Below are positions 1 through 8,322 of a stretch of 18,346 nt of DNA, piece by piece. The DNA comes from Cytophagia bacterium. Its GTDB lineage: Bacteria; Bacteroidota; Bacteroidia; Cytophagales; Cyclobacteriaceae. The position numbers and the translations under genes were made by a program. Location of the stretch: the NCBI GenBank assembly GCA_013373005.1, contig JABXIP010000375.1, forward strand, positions 1 through 18,346, read 5' to 3'. The number at the start of each line of letters is the position of its first letter. Position 1 is the first letter of the stretch. Under the pieces are notes generated by a model that saw nothing but the letters and a program-made list of their open reading frames with translations, had not been told where the DNA came from and did no database searches.

Positions 1-848
1 AGAATGGCAGCCCATCTTAACCATAAATTATCTGTATGCTTGCTGATGTTGTCTAACACTTGCAGCGTGTGATAGAAATTGTCCTTATGTGATTTATCCT
101 CAATGGTTTGAACACCGTGCAACTCAACCATTTCAGGAAAAATCTCTTTCAAAAGCCCACAATGATATAGCAATTTGAAGCCATAAGAAGGCTCATCTGA
201 CAGGATGATCTTATTAAGCTCAACAATGATACGCTCGGCAGAAACAATAGAGATTCTATCCTTCATCCCCTGAATACCTTCAAAGGCATCACCATCAATA
301 TCGAACTTAAGCTGTGCTGCAAAGCGAATAGCTCGCATCATTCGTAGTGGATCGTCTGAGAAAGTGGCTTCAGGAGCCAAAGGCGTTTTTATCAGCTTAT
401 CCTTTAGGTCTTCCAAGCCGTTAAAGGGGTCAACCAATTCTCCGAACCGATCTTTATTCAGGCAAACGGCAAAAGCATTGATGGTGAAATCTCTTCTATT
501 CTGATCGTCTTGCAGGCTACCGTTTTCAACAATCGGCTTCCGCGAATTTCTTTGGTAAGATTCCTTTCGGGCACCTACAAACTCCAGTTCAAGATCGTCT
601 TGCTTAATGCTTGCTGTACCGAAATTCTTAAAAACATTGAAAGGAAGGTTTCCTCCCAATTCTTTATGAACGGCCTGAGCCAGCTCAACTCCACTACCTA
701 CGCAAACAAAGTCTATGTCTTTGCTTTCTCTCTTCAACAAAATATCTCGAACGAAGCCACCTACCACATAGGTTTCAAGACCTAGCTCATCGGCCACCTT
801 TCCTACTTTGCGAAAGATAGGATCACTTAAATGTTGAGATAAATTCAT
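1..848 (-). CDS. cca: CCA tRNA nucleotidyltransferase (3' part beyond the left edge)
   Basis: Reading the minus strand from the ATG at 848-846 gives 282 open codons to the window edge, so the N-terminal part is present and the C-terminus is missing. The enzyme adds or repairs the 3' CCA end of tRNAs using CTP and ATP, and acts in the cytoplasm. Visible motifs of the poly(A) polymerase/CCA-adding (class II) family: GGFVRD at residues 30-35, the catalytic DID at 44-46, RRDFTINA at 118-125 and DDPLRMMRAIRF from 165. A histidine-rich stretch beginning HGVQ, with HKDNFYHT, near the left edge resembles the start of the HD domain found in many bacterial copies. Two ATGs are not in competition here: the start follows a good promoter by about 20 bp. 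A pure poly(A) polymerase is the alternative, but Bacteroidota copies with this layout are generally annotated as CCA enzymes. The gene is divergent from pyrG. Confidence 0.93.
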   Translation of the reverse strand, partial: MNLSQHLSDPIFRKVGKVADELGLETYVVGGFVRDILLKRESKDIDFVCVGSGVELAQAVHKELGGNLPFNVFKNFGTASIKQDDLELEFVGARKESYQRNSRKPIVENGSLQDDQNRRDFTINAFAVCLNKDRFGELVDPFNGLEDLKDKLIKTPLAPEATFSDDPLRMMRAIRFAAQLKFDIDGDAFEGIQGMKDRISIVSAERIIVELNKIILSDEPSYGFKLLYHCGLLKEIFPEMVELHGVQTIEDKSHKDNFYHTLQVLDNISKHTDNLWLRWAAI

Positions 849-870
849 GCAATAATCTGCCAAAAGGCTG

Positions 871-903
871 CAAAGTTAGGGCTTTATTCAGGCCTATTCA
901 AAA
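871..903 (-). promoter_or_regulatory. Bacteroidota-type promoter of cca
   Basis: On the minus strand TTTTG (903-899) is followed after 20 bases by TAACTTTG (878-871). This fits the Bacteroidota primary sigma consensus of a TTG element and TAnnTTTG with about 19-21 bp between them. Transcription would begin roughly 20 bp before the cca ATG, giving a very short leader. The call rests on sequence match only. Confidence 0.6.
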
Positions 904-964
904 AGATATTTAAGGCATCTCCAGAAAGAATAAGATTGTCGGGCGTGTTTAAGAGTAAAAGTCT

Positions 965-972
965 TACCTTTG
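965..972 (+). promoter_or_regulatory. Probable -7 box upstream of pyrG
   Basis: TACCTTTG matches the Bacteroidota -7 consensus TAnnTTTG and lies 34 bp before the pyrG ATG. No good TTG element is present at the expected distance: the nearest TTG, at 936-938, is 26 bp upstream. The box is therefore plausible but weaker than the cca promoter. Together with the minus-strand promoter it makes 849-1006 a compact divergent promoter region. Confidence 0.42.
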
Positions 973-1006
973 TATCCCATAAGTTCATTTCTGTTTATCC
1001 AAACTT

Positions 1007-2620
1007 ATGGCATCAGCTAAATACATTTTCGTTACCGGTGGGGTAACATCTTCTTTAGGAAAAGGTATCATTGCGTCTTCTCTTGGCAACTTATTGCAAG
1101 CCAGAGGTTACCGCGTTACCATTCAAAAATTCGACCCATACATTAATGTCGATCCAGGAACGCTCAACCCTTATGAACATGGCGAGTGTTTTGTGACCGA
1201 TGATGGTGCCGAAACCGACCTTGATCTTGGTCACTATGAAAGATTCCTCAACATAAAAACATCGCAGGCCAACAACGTTACTACAGGCCGAATTTATTAC
1301 GATGTAATTACCAAAGAAAGACGCGGAGACTATTTGGGAAAAACCGTTCAGGTTATCCCTCATATCACCGATGAAATCAAACGTAATTTCTTCAAGCTTG
1401 GAGAAACAGGAGACTACGATATAGTAATCACCGAAATTGGTGGTTGTGTTGGCGATATTGAATCATTACCATTTATTGAGGCGGTTCGTCAGGCTCGTTG
1501 GAATGTTGGCGAATCTAACTGCATGGTCATTCACCTGACTTTGATCCCTTATCTAAGCGCAGCCAAAGAGTTGAAAACCAAACCAACTCAGCACTCAGTT
1601 AAGCAATTATTGGAAGCAGGTATTCAGCCCGACATCCTGGTATGCAGATCTGAAAAACCTCTACCAAACGACATTAGAAAAAAATTGGCATTGTTCTGCA
1701 ATGTTCAGCTTAACTCAGTAATTGAGGCGCTAGATGCAGAAACCATCTATGATGTACCGATGCTCATGCGCAAGGAAAAACTCGATGAACGAGTACTTTC
1801 CAAATTCAGAATGTCTCATAAAGAGCAACCTGAAATTGATGATTGGAGAAGATTCCTAAGCCGAGTTAAAAACCCAACTAACGAGGTGAACATTGGCCTT
1901 GTGGGTAAATATGTTGAGTTGCCTGATGCATACAAATCAATTGCAGAGGCTTTCATCCACGCTGGTGCCCATTTAGAATGTAAGGTGAACGTTCACTGGA
2001 TTTCTTCGGAAACCATCTCTTCAAAGACCGTACACAGAACTTTGAGAGATATGGATGGCATTTTGGTTGCCCCAGGCTTTGGAGAAAGAGGCATTGAAGG
2101 TAAAATTGAGGCCATTCGCTATGTCAGAGAAAATGATATTCCTTTCTTTGGCATCTGTTTAGGAATGCAGTGTGCTGTGGTAGAATTTGCAAGAAACGTA
2201 TTGGGCCTTGAGGGAGCGGCATCTTCAGAGATGGATAAGCAAACTCCTCATCCGGTAATTGACCTGATGGAAGATCAGAAGAACATACAGGATTATGGTG
2301 GTACCATGCGCTTGGGAGCTTACGACTGCAAGTTGAAGAAGAGCACCAAAAGCTACAATGCTTACCATACCACTGAAATTCAGGAAAGACACCGTCACAG
2401 ATACGAGTTCAACAATAGCTATCTGAAGGATTTTGAAGCGGCCGGAATGAAAGCTTCGGGCACTAACCCTGACTCTGGTCTGGTAGAAATTATGGAGATA
2501 CCGAAACACCCCTATTTTGTAGGTGTTCAGTTCCATCCTGAATTAAAAAGTACAGTAATGAATCCGCATCCACTTTTCATCAGCTTTATTGATGCGGCAG
2601 TGAAATCGAAGAAAAATTAA
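1007..2620 (+). CDS. pyrG: CTP synthase
   Basis: This cytoplasmic enzyme makes CTP from UTP, ATP and glutamine, the last step of pyrimidine nucleotide synthesis. The 537 residues match the usual family length. The N-terminal synthase (amidoligase) domain opens with KYIFVTGGVTSSLGKGI and continues with FDPYINVDPGTLNPYEHGE and the DDGAETDLDLGHYERF block. The C-terminal class I glutamine amidotransferase domain carries the nucleophile Cys384 in GICLGMQ and the His510/Glu512 pair in VQFHPE, so both active sites look complete. The ATG at 1007 starts directly before the conserved N-terminus, and no Shine-Dalgarno is visible, as usual in Bacteroidota. yidC follows after 12 bp, so the two are probably cotranscribed up to the terminator at 4464-4489. 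Confidence 0.98.
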   Translation: MASAKYIFVTGGVTSSLGKGIIASSLGNLLQARGYRVTIQKFDPYINVDPGTLNPYEHGECFVTDDGAETDLDLGHYERFLNIKTSQANNVTTGRIYYDVITKERRGDYLGKTVQVIPHITDEIKRNFFKLGETGDYDIVITEIGGCVGDIESLPFIEAVRQARWNVGESNCMVIHLTLIPYLSAAKELKTKPTQHSVKQLLEAGIQPDILVCRSEKPLPNDIRKKLALFCNVQLNSVIEALDAETIYDVPMLMRKEKLDERVLSKFRMSHKEQPEIDDWRRFLSRVKNPTNEVNIGLVGKYVELPDAYKSIAEAFIHAGAHLECKVNVHWISSETISSKTVHRTLRDMDGILVAPGFGERGIEGKIEAIRYVRENDIPFFGICLGMQCAVVEFARNVLGLEGAASSEMDKQTPHPVIDLMEDQKNIQDYGGTMRLGAYDCKLKKSTKSYNAYHTTEIQERHRHRYEFNNSYLKDFEAAGMKASGTNPDSGLVEIMEIPKHPYFVGVQFHPELKSTVMNPHPLFISFIDAAVKSKKN

Positions 2621-2632
2621 TTGAATTAGAAT

Positions 2633-4462
2633 ATGGACAGAAATCAGGCCATTGGCCTTGTCTTAATCGCAGGAATACTGATTACTTATTCATTGGTATT
2701 CAAGCCTCCGACCCCGGAAGAGCCTATTACCACTGGAGATACAACGTCTGTGACAACACCTGCTGAAGAATCTTTGATTCAGCCGATTGAACAGCAAGCA
2801 GCTCCGACAGTAAATCGTGACTCCTTGTTGGATTCTCAATACGGTGCTTTTGCTTCAGCCATGAGCGGAACAGAAGAAACCTTTATTATTGAGACTGAAA
2901 AGGCTAAGTATAATTTCAGCACAAAAGGAGGATCAATACAGTCTGTAGAGCTGAAAGACTATCTGACTCACACCAAAGAACCACTGATTCTTTTCGATGA
3001 GTCTAGTAACAGACAGCAGCTGCAAATTGGCACTACCAATGGAGTAGTCGATTTAACCACCCTGACTTACAGTACCAACCAAGGGGCTCAAACACTACAG
3101 AGTGGAGACTCAACCGTAGTGAAATTTGTCGCTACTTTGGCCGATGGCTCAAACGTAGAGCAGTCATACACCATTTTTAATGACAAGTATGATCTGAAAT
3201 ACAGCATCAAGCTAAACGGCATGCAAAACAAAGTGCTTACCAACGAAATGACCATCGTTTGGGAAGACAACATGAAACGCTTTGAGTACAACCTTGATGA
3301 CGCCAGAAACAAAGCCACTTTGAGGTATTATACCTTCGAGGATGGTTCTGATAACTTAAAAGCCATTTCCAACGATCCTCAGCAGGAAACTGTAGGTGAG
3401 GGAATCAAATGGGCTTCTTTCTCTCAGCATTTCTTCAATGCCGGTATAATTGCCGAAAAAGGGTTCTCAAGTGGAATTTTCGCATCAACGCCAGTAGCTG
3501 ACACCAGCCATGTAGAGTTGGGCAAAATGGAGCTGAAAGTACCAATGAGCGACTTATATGCCGGAGCCAACTTCTCTTACTACTATGGTCCTAACAGCTA
3601 TAAAGTACTTAGAAAAGTAACTGATGGCTATGAGGACAATGTGTATATGGGTTACAAGCTGGTGAGCTGGGTAAACAAGCTCATCATTGTTCAGCTTTTC
3701 AGCTTCCTTGAGCAGCACATTGCCAACTACGGTATCATCATCATTATCATCGTATTGATTATAAAGCTGGCACTATTCCCGCTTTCAAGAAAGTCATACC
3801 TATCGATGGCTAAGATGAAGGTATTGAAGCCGGAGCTTGATGCCCTGAAGGAAAAGACTGGTGGCGACATGCAAGCTCAGCAGCAGGAGCAAATGAAGCT
3901 CTACAGAGAAATGGGCGTTAACCCAATTAGTGGTTGTATTCCATTGGTGCTTCAGATGCCATTCCTCTTTGCCATGTTCTTCTTCTTCCCGAACAGTATT
4001 GAGCTAAGAGGAGAATCATTCCTATGGGCACACGATCTTTCAACTTATGACGTACTGATCAACCTACCATTTACTATTCCATTCTATGGAGATCACGTGA
4101 GTGGATTCACTTTGCTGATGACACTTTCTACCTTGGCCATTACATGGTCTAACAACCAGGTAAGTTCAGTTCAGGGACCAATGAAGAACATCGGTTACTT
4201 TATGCCGATCATTTTCATGTTTGTGTTGAACAGCTACTCTGCAGGTTTAAGTTTCTACTACTTCGTTTCCAACTTGGTAACCTTCGGTCAGCAAACCTTA
4301 ATCAGAAGGTTTGTAGATGAAGACAAAATCAGAAACCAGTTAATGGAAAATAAGAAGAAGGCCGGCACCAAAGGCAAATCTAAATTCCAGCAGCGATTGG
4401 AAGATGCGATGAAAGCCAGCCAGGAAGCACAGCGACAAAAACAGAATAAAAAGAAGAAGTAA
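2633..4462 (+). CDS. yidC: Membrane protein insertase YidC
   Basis: YidC inserts and folds inner-membrane proteins, alone or with SecYEG. The 609-residue protein has the long Gram-negative layout: an N-terminal membrane segment (about residues 6-23), a low-complexity Thr/Pro/Glu linker, a large periplasmic domain to about residue 340, and then the conserved Oxa1/YidC/Alb3 core. The core includes the very hydrophobic isoleucine-rich helix near 366-385, the charged cytoplasmic hairpin with KMKVLKPELDALKEK, and NPISGCIPLVLQMPFLF from residue 430. The last about 35 residues are Lys/Gln-rich, a likely ribosome- or RNA-facing tail. It sits 12 bp after pyrG and ends at a strong terminator. No oddities were seen. 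Confidence 0.97.
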   Translation: MDRNQAIGLVLIAGILITYSLVFKPPTPEEPITTGDTTSVTTPAEESLIQPIEQQAAPTVNRDSLLDSQYGAFASAMSGTEETFIIETEKAKYNFSTKGGSIQSVELKDYLTHTKEPLILFDESSNRQQLQIGTTNGVVDLTTLTYSTNQGAQTLQSGDSTVVKFVATLADGSNVEQSYTIFNDKYDLKYSIKLNGMQNKVLTNEMTIVWEDNMKRFEYNLDDARNKATLRYYTFEDGSDNLKAISNDPQQETVGEGIKWASFSQHFFNAGIIAEKGFSSGIFASTPVADTSHVELGKMELKVPMSDLYAGANFSYYYGPNSYKVLRKVTDGYEDNVYMGYKLVSWVNKLIIVQLFSFLEQHIANYGIIIIIIVLIIKLALFPLSRKSYLSMAKMKVLKPELDALKEKTGGDMQAQQQEQMKLYREMGVNPISGCIPLVLQMPFLFAMFFFFPNSIELRGESFLWAHDLSTYDVLINLPFTIPFYGDHVSGFTLLMTLSTLAITWSNNQVSSVQGPMKNIGYFMPIIFMFVLNSYSAGLSFYYFVSNLVTFGQQTLIRRFVDEDKIRNQLMENKKKAGTKGKSKFQQRLEDAMKASQEAQRQKQNKKKK

Positions 4463-4463
4463 T

Positions 4464-4489
4464 AAAAGCCCTCGAATGAGGGCTTTTTT
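4464..4489 (+). terminator. Rho-independent terminator after yidC
   Basis: The inverted repeat AAAAGCCCTC / GAGGGCTTTT (4464-4473 and 4478-4487) has a GAAT tetraloop and ends in a T run. It begins one base after the yidC stop codon (a T separates them). It closes the pyrG-yidC unit. The flanking A and T tracts could also let it work for transcripts arriving from the other side, but no opposing gene is nearby. Confidence 0.92.
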
Positions 4490-4511
4490 ATTATAGCTCA
4501 TTAAGTTGAAG

Positions 4512-4540
4512 GTTATCAACATTTTAGAAAGTTATCAACG
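4512..4540. repeat. Two copies of GTTATCAAC, 19 bp apart (DnaA-box-like)
   Basis: GTTATCAAC occurs at 4512-4520 and 4531-4539 in the same orientation with a start-to-start spacing of 19 bp, close to two helical turns. TTATCAACA (4513-4521) and TTATCAACG (4532-4540) differ from the DnaA-box consensus TTATCCACA at one and two positions. They lie between the yidC terminator and the promoter of the hydrolase-parAB operon, so they could bind DnaA or another regulator. This is a weak call in AT-rich DNA. Confidence 0.3.
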
Positions 4541-4594
4541 ATTAGACTTCATTTTGTGTTAATAAAGTCTGGATTAATCTTTCACCTATTCTTC

Positions 4595-4602
4595 TATATT
4601 TG
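4595..4602 (+). promoter_or_regulatory. Probable -7 box of the hydrolase-parAB operon
   Basis: TATATTTG fits TAnnTTTG and lies 35 bp before the ATG at 4638, downstream of the yidC terminator, where a promoter is expected. A convincing TTG element at about 20 bp upstream is not visible (closest is CTGG at 4569-4572), so the assignment is moderate. Confidence 0.45.
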
Positions 4603-4637
4603 TAGCCTCTAGTTGGAAGCATAAATACAGGCTGGTT

Positions 4638-5318
4638 ATGAAATTTACTTACTACGGACACTCTGCATTTATGATCGAAACAATGGGTAAACAATTGCTT
4701 TTCGATCCATTTATTTCCCCCAATGAGTTGGCTAAAAGAGTAGATATCAGCGCTATAAAACCTGATTACATCATTCTAAGCCATGGACATGGGGACCATG
4801 TGGCCGATGTAGAAACCATCTATAACCAATCTAATGCCACGCTTATTTCTACCTACGAGGTAGTGGGCTGGTTTGGAAACAAGGGTCTGGACAGAAACCA
4901 CCCAATGAATCACGGTGGTGCCAAGAGCTTCGACTTCGGTACTATTAAGTTGGTCAATGCGGTTCACTCTAGTTCGATGCCAGATGGCAGTTATGGAGGA
5001 AACCCGGCTGGTGTGGTGATAAAGAATGAGGAAGGCTGTTTTTACTTTGCCGGTGATACAGCACTGACTAAAGACATGGAACTGATCGGTGAAGAATTCG
5101 AGCTAGACTTTTCCATTATGCCTGTTGGGGATAACTTTACTATGGGCGTGGCCGATGCTATGAAAGCCTGCAAAATGGTAAAGTGCAATAAGCTTATTGG
5201 GGTTCATTTCGACACCTTCCCCTATGTAGCAATAGATCATAACCAAGCGCAGGCAATAGCTAAAGAAAATAGCGTTGATTTGACATTACCTGAAATACAA
5301 GAAACCCTTTCACTCTAA
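4638..5318 (+). CDS. Metal-dependent hydrolase, MBL fold (UPF0173-type)
   Basis: The 226-residue cytoplasmic protein belongs to the metallo-beta-lactamase superfamily. The metal-binding HxHxDH motif is intact in SHGHGDHVAD, with His49, His51, Asp53 and His54. Further ligand-region motifs are the NPAGVVI stretch, CFYFAGDTALTKDM in the second half and GVHFDTFP near the C-terminus. The opening MKFTYYGHSAFMIE and the overall length match UPF0173 hydrolases. Substrate and physiological role are unknown for this group. It is first in an operon, 7 bp before parA. The partnership with parAB may be only transcriptional. Confidence 0.88.
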   Translation: MKFTYYGHSAFMIETMGKQLLFDPFISPNELAKRVDISAIKPDYIILSHGHGDHVADVETIYNQSNATLISTYEVVGWFGNKGLDRNHPMNHGGAKSFDFGTIKLVNAVHSSSMPDGSYGGNPAGVVIKNEEGCFYFAGDTALTKDMELIGEEFELDFSIMPVGDNFTMGVADAMKACKMVKCNKLIGVHFDTFPYVAIDHNQAQAIAKENSVDLTLPEIQETLSL

Positions 5319-5325
5319 AATATAC

Positions 5326-6093
5326 ATGGGCAAAATTATAGCCATAGCGAACCAAAAAGGTGGTGTAGGTAAAACTACAACCGCCATGAACCTTGCGGCC
5401 AGTTTGGCTGTATTGGAACATAAAACGCTTGTGATCGATGCAGACCCACAGGCCAATACAACTTCCGGACTCGGGCACAACCCAAGAGAAATTGAGCAGA
5501 GTATCTATGAATGCATGGTTGGCAAAGCCGATATTAAAGATTGCATCATAGAGAGCGAAGTATCGTACCTTCACCTGGTGCCTTCTCACATCAACCTGGT
5601 GGGAGCCGAAGTGGAGATGGTAAACATTAACAACCGCGAAGAGAAGATGCGCGAGGTATTGAAAGAAGTTCAAGACGACTACGACTTCATTCTAATAGAC
5701 TGTGCTCCTTCATTGGGTCTTATTACGGTAAATGCTCTGACCGCTTCGCATTCGGTAGTAATTCCTGTTCAATGCGAATACTTTGCATTAGAAGGACTTG
5801 GAAAGCTTTTGAACACAATTACCATCATTCAGAAGCGTTTAAATTCTGCATTGGAAATTGAAGGCATACTACTCACCATGTATGATGTTCGTCTTAGACT
5901 TTCCAATCAGGTGGTAGAAGAGGTTCAAACCCACTTCAAAAACATGGTTTTCGAAACCATCATCCCAAGAAACGTGAAATTAAGCGAGTCTCCTAGCTTT
6001 GGTGTTCCTGCCATTGTGCACGATGCTGAAAGCAAGGGTTCTTTGGCCTACTTAAGTTTGGCTAAAGAAATCGCAGATAGATATATTAAATGA
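5326..6093 (+). CDS. parA: Chromosome-partitioning ATPase ParA (Soj)
   Basis: ParA is a nucleoid-binding ATPase that, with ParB, separates newly replicated origin regions. At 255 residues this is the short chromosomal Soj type without an N-terminal DNA-binding extension. The deviant Walker A motif KGGVGKTT has the signature Lys11 and catalytic Lys16. The A' region VIDADPQANTTSG follows, and Walker B is FILIDCAPSLG with Asp125. It is followed after 8 bp by parB and preceded by the hydrolase at 7 bp, so they are cotranscribed. Confidence 0.96.
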   Translation: MGKIIAIANQKGGVGKTTTAMNLAASLAVLEHKTLVIDADPQANTTSGLGHNPREIEQSIYECMVGKADIKDCIIESEVSYLHLVPSHINLVGAEVEMVNINNREEKMREVLKEVQDDYDFILIDCAPSLGLITVNALTASHSVVIPVQCEYFALEGLGKLLNTITIIQKRLNSALEIEGILLTMYDVRLRLSNQVVEEVQTHFKNMVFETIIPRNVKLSESPSFGVPAIVHDAESKGSLAYLSLAKEIADRYIK

Positions 6094-6101
6094 TTTTTTG
6101 A

Positions 6102-7007
6102 ATGGCAGCAGCTAAAACTCCAAAAAGGAAGAATGCATTAGGAAGAGGGCTTGGAGCGCTTTTGGAGGATTCTTCAAATGAAATTTCATCAGATGTTCAG
6201 AGTGCAGGTGGCAGCATGAACGAGATCCCTTTGGATCAGATTCAGGTGAACCCATACCAGCCCAGAACACATTTCGATAGAGAAGCGCTTGAAGAGCTAG
6301 CTGAAAGCATTAAAGTTCAGGGAATCATTCAGCCTATTACGGTTAGAAAACTGAGCGATAAGGAATACCAGTTGATCTCTGGTGAAAGACGTTTTCAGGC
6401 TTCCAAAATTGCCGGTTTAGAGACCATTCCTGCTTACATAAGAACAGCAGACGACCAACAAATGGTTGAAATGGCGCTGATCGAAAATATTCAGCGTGAA
6501 GACCTCAACGCCATAGAAATTGCGCTGAGCTATCAGAGGCTGATGGAAGAGTGTAAACTGAAGCAGGAACAATTGGGTGAACGTGTTGGAAAGAACCGAA
6601 CCACCGTCAATAACTACCTGCGTTTGCTTCGCCTCCCTCCTGACATTCAGGCCGGAATTCGCGATCAGAAAATCTCTATGGGGCATGCCAGGGCATTGAT
6701 TAACATAGAAGATGTAGCAAAACAGCTGTATTTGTATAAAAAGACTGTCGATGAGGGACTTTCTGTGCGAAAAGTAGAACAGCTGGTACGCGATTTGATG
6801 TCGAAAAGCGTTGACGACCCTAAACCGGAAAAGAAAGGTAATTCGCAGCATAAAAACTACGAAGTACAACAGGTGCAAACCAAGCTTTCTTCGCATTTCG
6901 GAACCAGGGTGAGTCTTAAAGCTGACGGTCAGTTCAGAGGAGAAATAAAAATACCTTTTGTTTCTACCGAAGACCTGAACAGAATTTTGGAAATCATAGA
7001 CCTATAA
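6102..7007 (+). CDS. parB: Chromosome-partitioning protein ParB (Spo0J)
   Basis: ParB binds parS sites near the origin, spreads as a CTP-dependent clamp and stimulates ParA. The 301 residues show the expected order. A basic N-terminal segment with ALGRGLGALLED (12-23) is the usual ParA-interacting piece. The ParB/Srx nucleotide-binding domain has NPYQPR (50-55), QGIIQPI (73-79), GERR (94-97) and ENIQRED (128-134). A helix-turn-helix region follows around 150-175, and a C-terminal dimerisation segment ends in LNRILEIIDL. No parS-like TGTTTCACGTGAAACA palindrome was found in this window. Its stop codon overlaps the next start by one base (TAATG). Confidence 0.96.
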   Translation: MAAAKTPKRKNALGRGLGALLEDSSNEISSDVQSAGGSMNEIPLDQIQVNPYQPRTHFDREALEELAESIKVQGIIQPITVRKLSDKEYQLISGERRFQASKIAGLETIPAYIRTADDQQMVEMALIENIQREDLNAIEIALSYQRLMEECKLKQEQLGERVGKNRTTVNNYLRLLRLPPDIQAGIRDQKISMGHARALINIEDVAKQLYLYKKTVDEGLSVRKVEQLVRDLMSKSVDDPKPEKKGNSQHKNYEVQQVQTKLSSHFGTRVSLKADGQFRGEIKIPFVSTEDLNRILEIIDL

Positions 7008-7576
7008 TGCGTTCTGCGCTCATTGTACTTTTATTTATTGTCGGAATCAGTACTATCCATGCTCAGCAAAGAGATATGGAAGTACAAGACGGCATTCTTA
7101 TTGGCGATACTGTAAAAGTAAACAAGAGAGCAGGGAAGTATTATAACCCCAAAAAAGCAGCACTGCGTTCAGCCATTATTCCCGGTTGGGGGCAAATCTA
7201 TAACGACAGCTGGTGGAAAGTACCTCTCGTCTATGGAGGCTTTGGAGTGGCACTCTATTATGTAGATTTGAACAATGACAATTTCAAATATTACAAACAA
7301 GAAATTGCCAAAGAAGAAGCAAAAACTGATCCTGATGAGAACCGTCTACGGATATATGCCCGTAGAGCAGATACCTGGAGAAACAACCGAGACCTAGTAG
7401 TGCTCACTATGATCGGACTTTATGGTCTTCAGATTATCGATGCCACGGTAGATGCTCACCTTAAAGGTTTTAATGTAGACGAGAACCTGGCATTGAACTT
7501 AAAACCCAAGTTTGGTGTCATTTCAGACGGCACACCATTTATTGGTTTCAAACTTACCTTACCCATAGGTCAATGA
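7007..7576 (+). CDS. DUF5683-type envelope protein
   Basis: This 189-residue protein has an N-terminal Sec signal peptide (hydrophobic residues 4-15, likely cleavage after HA at 18-19). A conserved-looking block follows, RSAIIPGWGQIYNDSWWK from residue 54. Two hydrophobic segments (about 71-86 and 129-146) suggest membrane association. The pattern matches the DUF5683 family found beside parAB and dapB in Bacteroidota. No enzymatic motif is visible and the function is unknown. It overlaps parB by one base and dapB by four, so translation of the three is likely coupled. Confidence 0.82.
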   Translation: MRSALIVLLFIVGISTIHAQQRDMEVQDGILIGDTVKVNKRAGKYYNPKKAALRSAIIPGWGQIYNDSWWKVPLVYGGFGVALYYVDLNNDNFKYYKQEIAKEEAKTDPDENRLRIYARRADTWRNNRDLVVLTMIGLYGLQIIDATVDAHLKGFNVDENLALNLKPKFGVISDGTPFIGFKLTLPIGQ

Positions 7577-8292
7577 AAATATTACTACTAGGCTACGGAA
7601 AAATGGGTCAGCTAATTGATAAGCTGGCTACTGAAAAAGGACATGAAGTTGTTGGGAAGATTAACATCGACAACCGACATGAATTAGAGCATCTTAACTC
7701 TTCTAATGTAGATGTTGCTATAGAGTTCTCTCAACCTGAAGCAGCCGTAGAAAATATTAAGTGGTGTCTCGAACATCAAATCCCCGTAGCAGTGGGCACA
7801 ACGGGTTGGTTAGATAAAAGAGCCGAAATCAACGCCTATTGTAAAGAAAAGAACGGCACCTACCTCTTTGCCTCAAACTACAGCATTGGCGTAAACATAT
7901 TCTTTAAGCTGAATGAATACCTGGCGCAAATGATGGCCGATCAAGGTTATGCCATAACCACCAAAGAAATTCATCATACCTCCAAAAAGGATGCACCAAG
8001 CGGAACTTCAATTACCCTGGCCGAAGGCATCTTAAAGCATGTTACTTCCAAAAAGAACTGGGTGAACCATGAAACAAATGACGCTCAGGAGCTAGAAATC
8101 ATCTCCGAAAGAATTGATCCGGCTCCTGGAACCCATGAAATCACCTACTCCTCCCCTGTCGACACCATTGAGATCTGCCATACTGCACATTCTCGTGAAG
8201 GTTTTGCCAAAGGAGCTATTGCAGTAGCCGAATGGCTAAAAGACCAAAAAGGGGATAAAACCATGGATGAGTTCTTAGCAAGTAAGTTTTAA
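7573..8292 (+). CDS. dapB: 4-hydroxy-tetrahydrodipicolinate reductase
   Basis: DapB reduces 4-hydroxy-tetrahydrodipicolinate with NAD(P)H in the lysine and diaminopimelate pathway, supplying peptidoglycan precursors. The Rossmann motif GYGKMG is at residues 7-12, followed by VAVGTTGW and ASNYSIGVNIFF. The active-site block EIHHTSKKDAPSGT starts at 132, giving catalytic His134/His135 and Lys138. The 239 residues are shorter than the about 270 of E. coli but, as I recall, usual for Bacteroidota. The ATG overlaps the preceding stop (ATGA). The last 29 codons have a second, diverged copy 1.4 kb downstream (9644-9733), so this 3' end may have been replaced during recombination (see findings). Confidence 0.96.
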   Translation: MKILLLGYGKMGQLIDKLATEKGHEVVGKINIDNRHELEHLNSSNVDVAIEFSQPEAAVENIKWCLEHQIPVAVGTTGWLDKRAEINAYCKEKNGTYLFASNYSIGVNIFFKLNEYLAQMMADQGYAITTKEIHHTSKKDAPSGTSITLAEGILKHVTSKKNWVNHETNDAQELEIISERIDPAPGTHEITYSSPVDTIEICHTAHSREGFAKGAIAVAEWLKDQKGDKTMDEFLASKF

Positions 8293-8322
8293 GTAACTTG
8301 GGATTCTACTGTTTTCAAAAGC

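Noticed and set aside
510..785. Plus-strand open frame of 91 codons
   Set aside because: It lies antisense inside the CCA-adding enzyme gene, whose minus-strand protein has all family motifs. The plus-strand product has no recognisable features.
4086..4100. GATCACGTGAG as a parS site near parAB
   Set aside because: Only the central CACGTG-like core matches. The flanks do not fit TGTTTCACGTGAAACA, and it lies inside yidC coding sequence.
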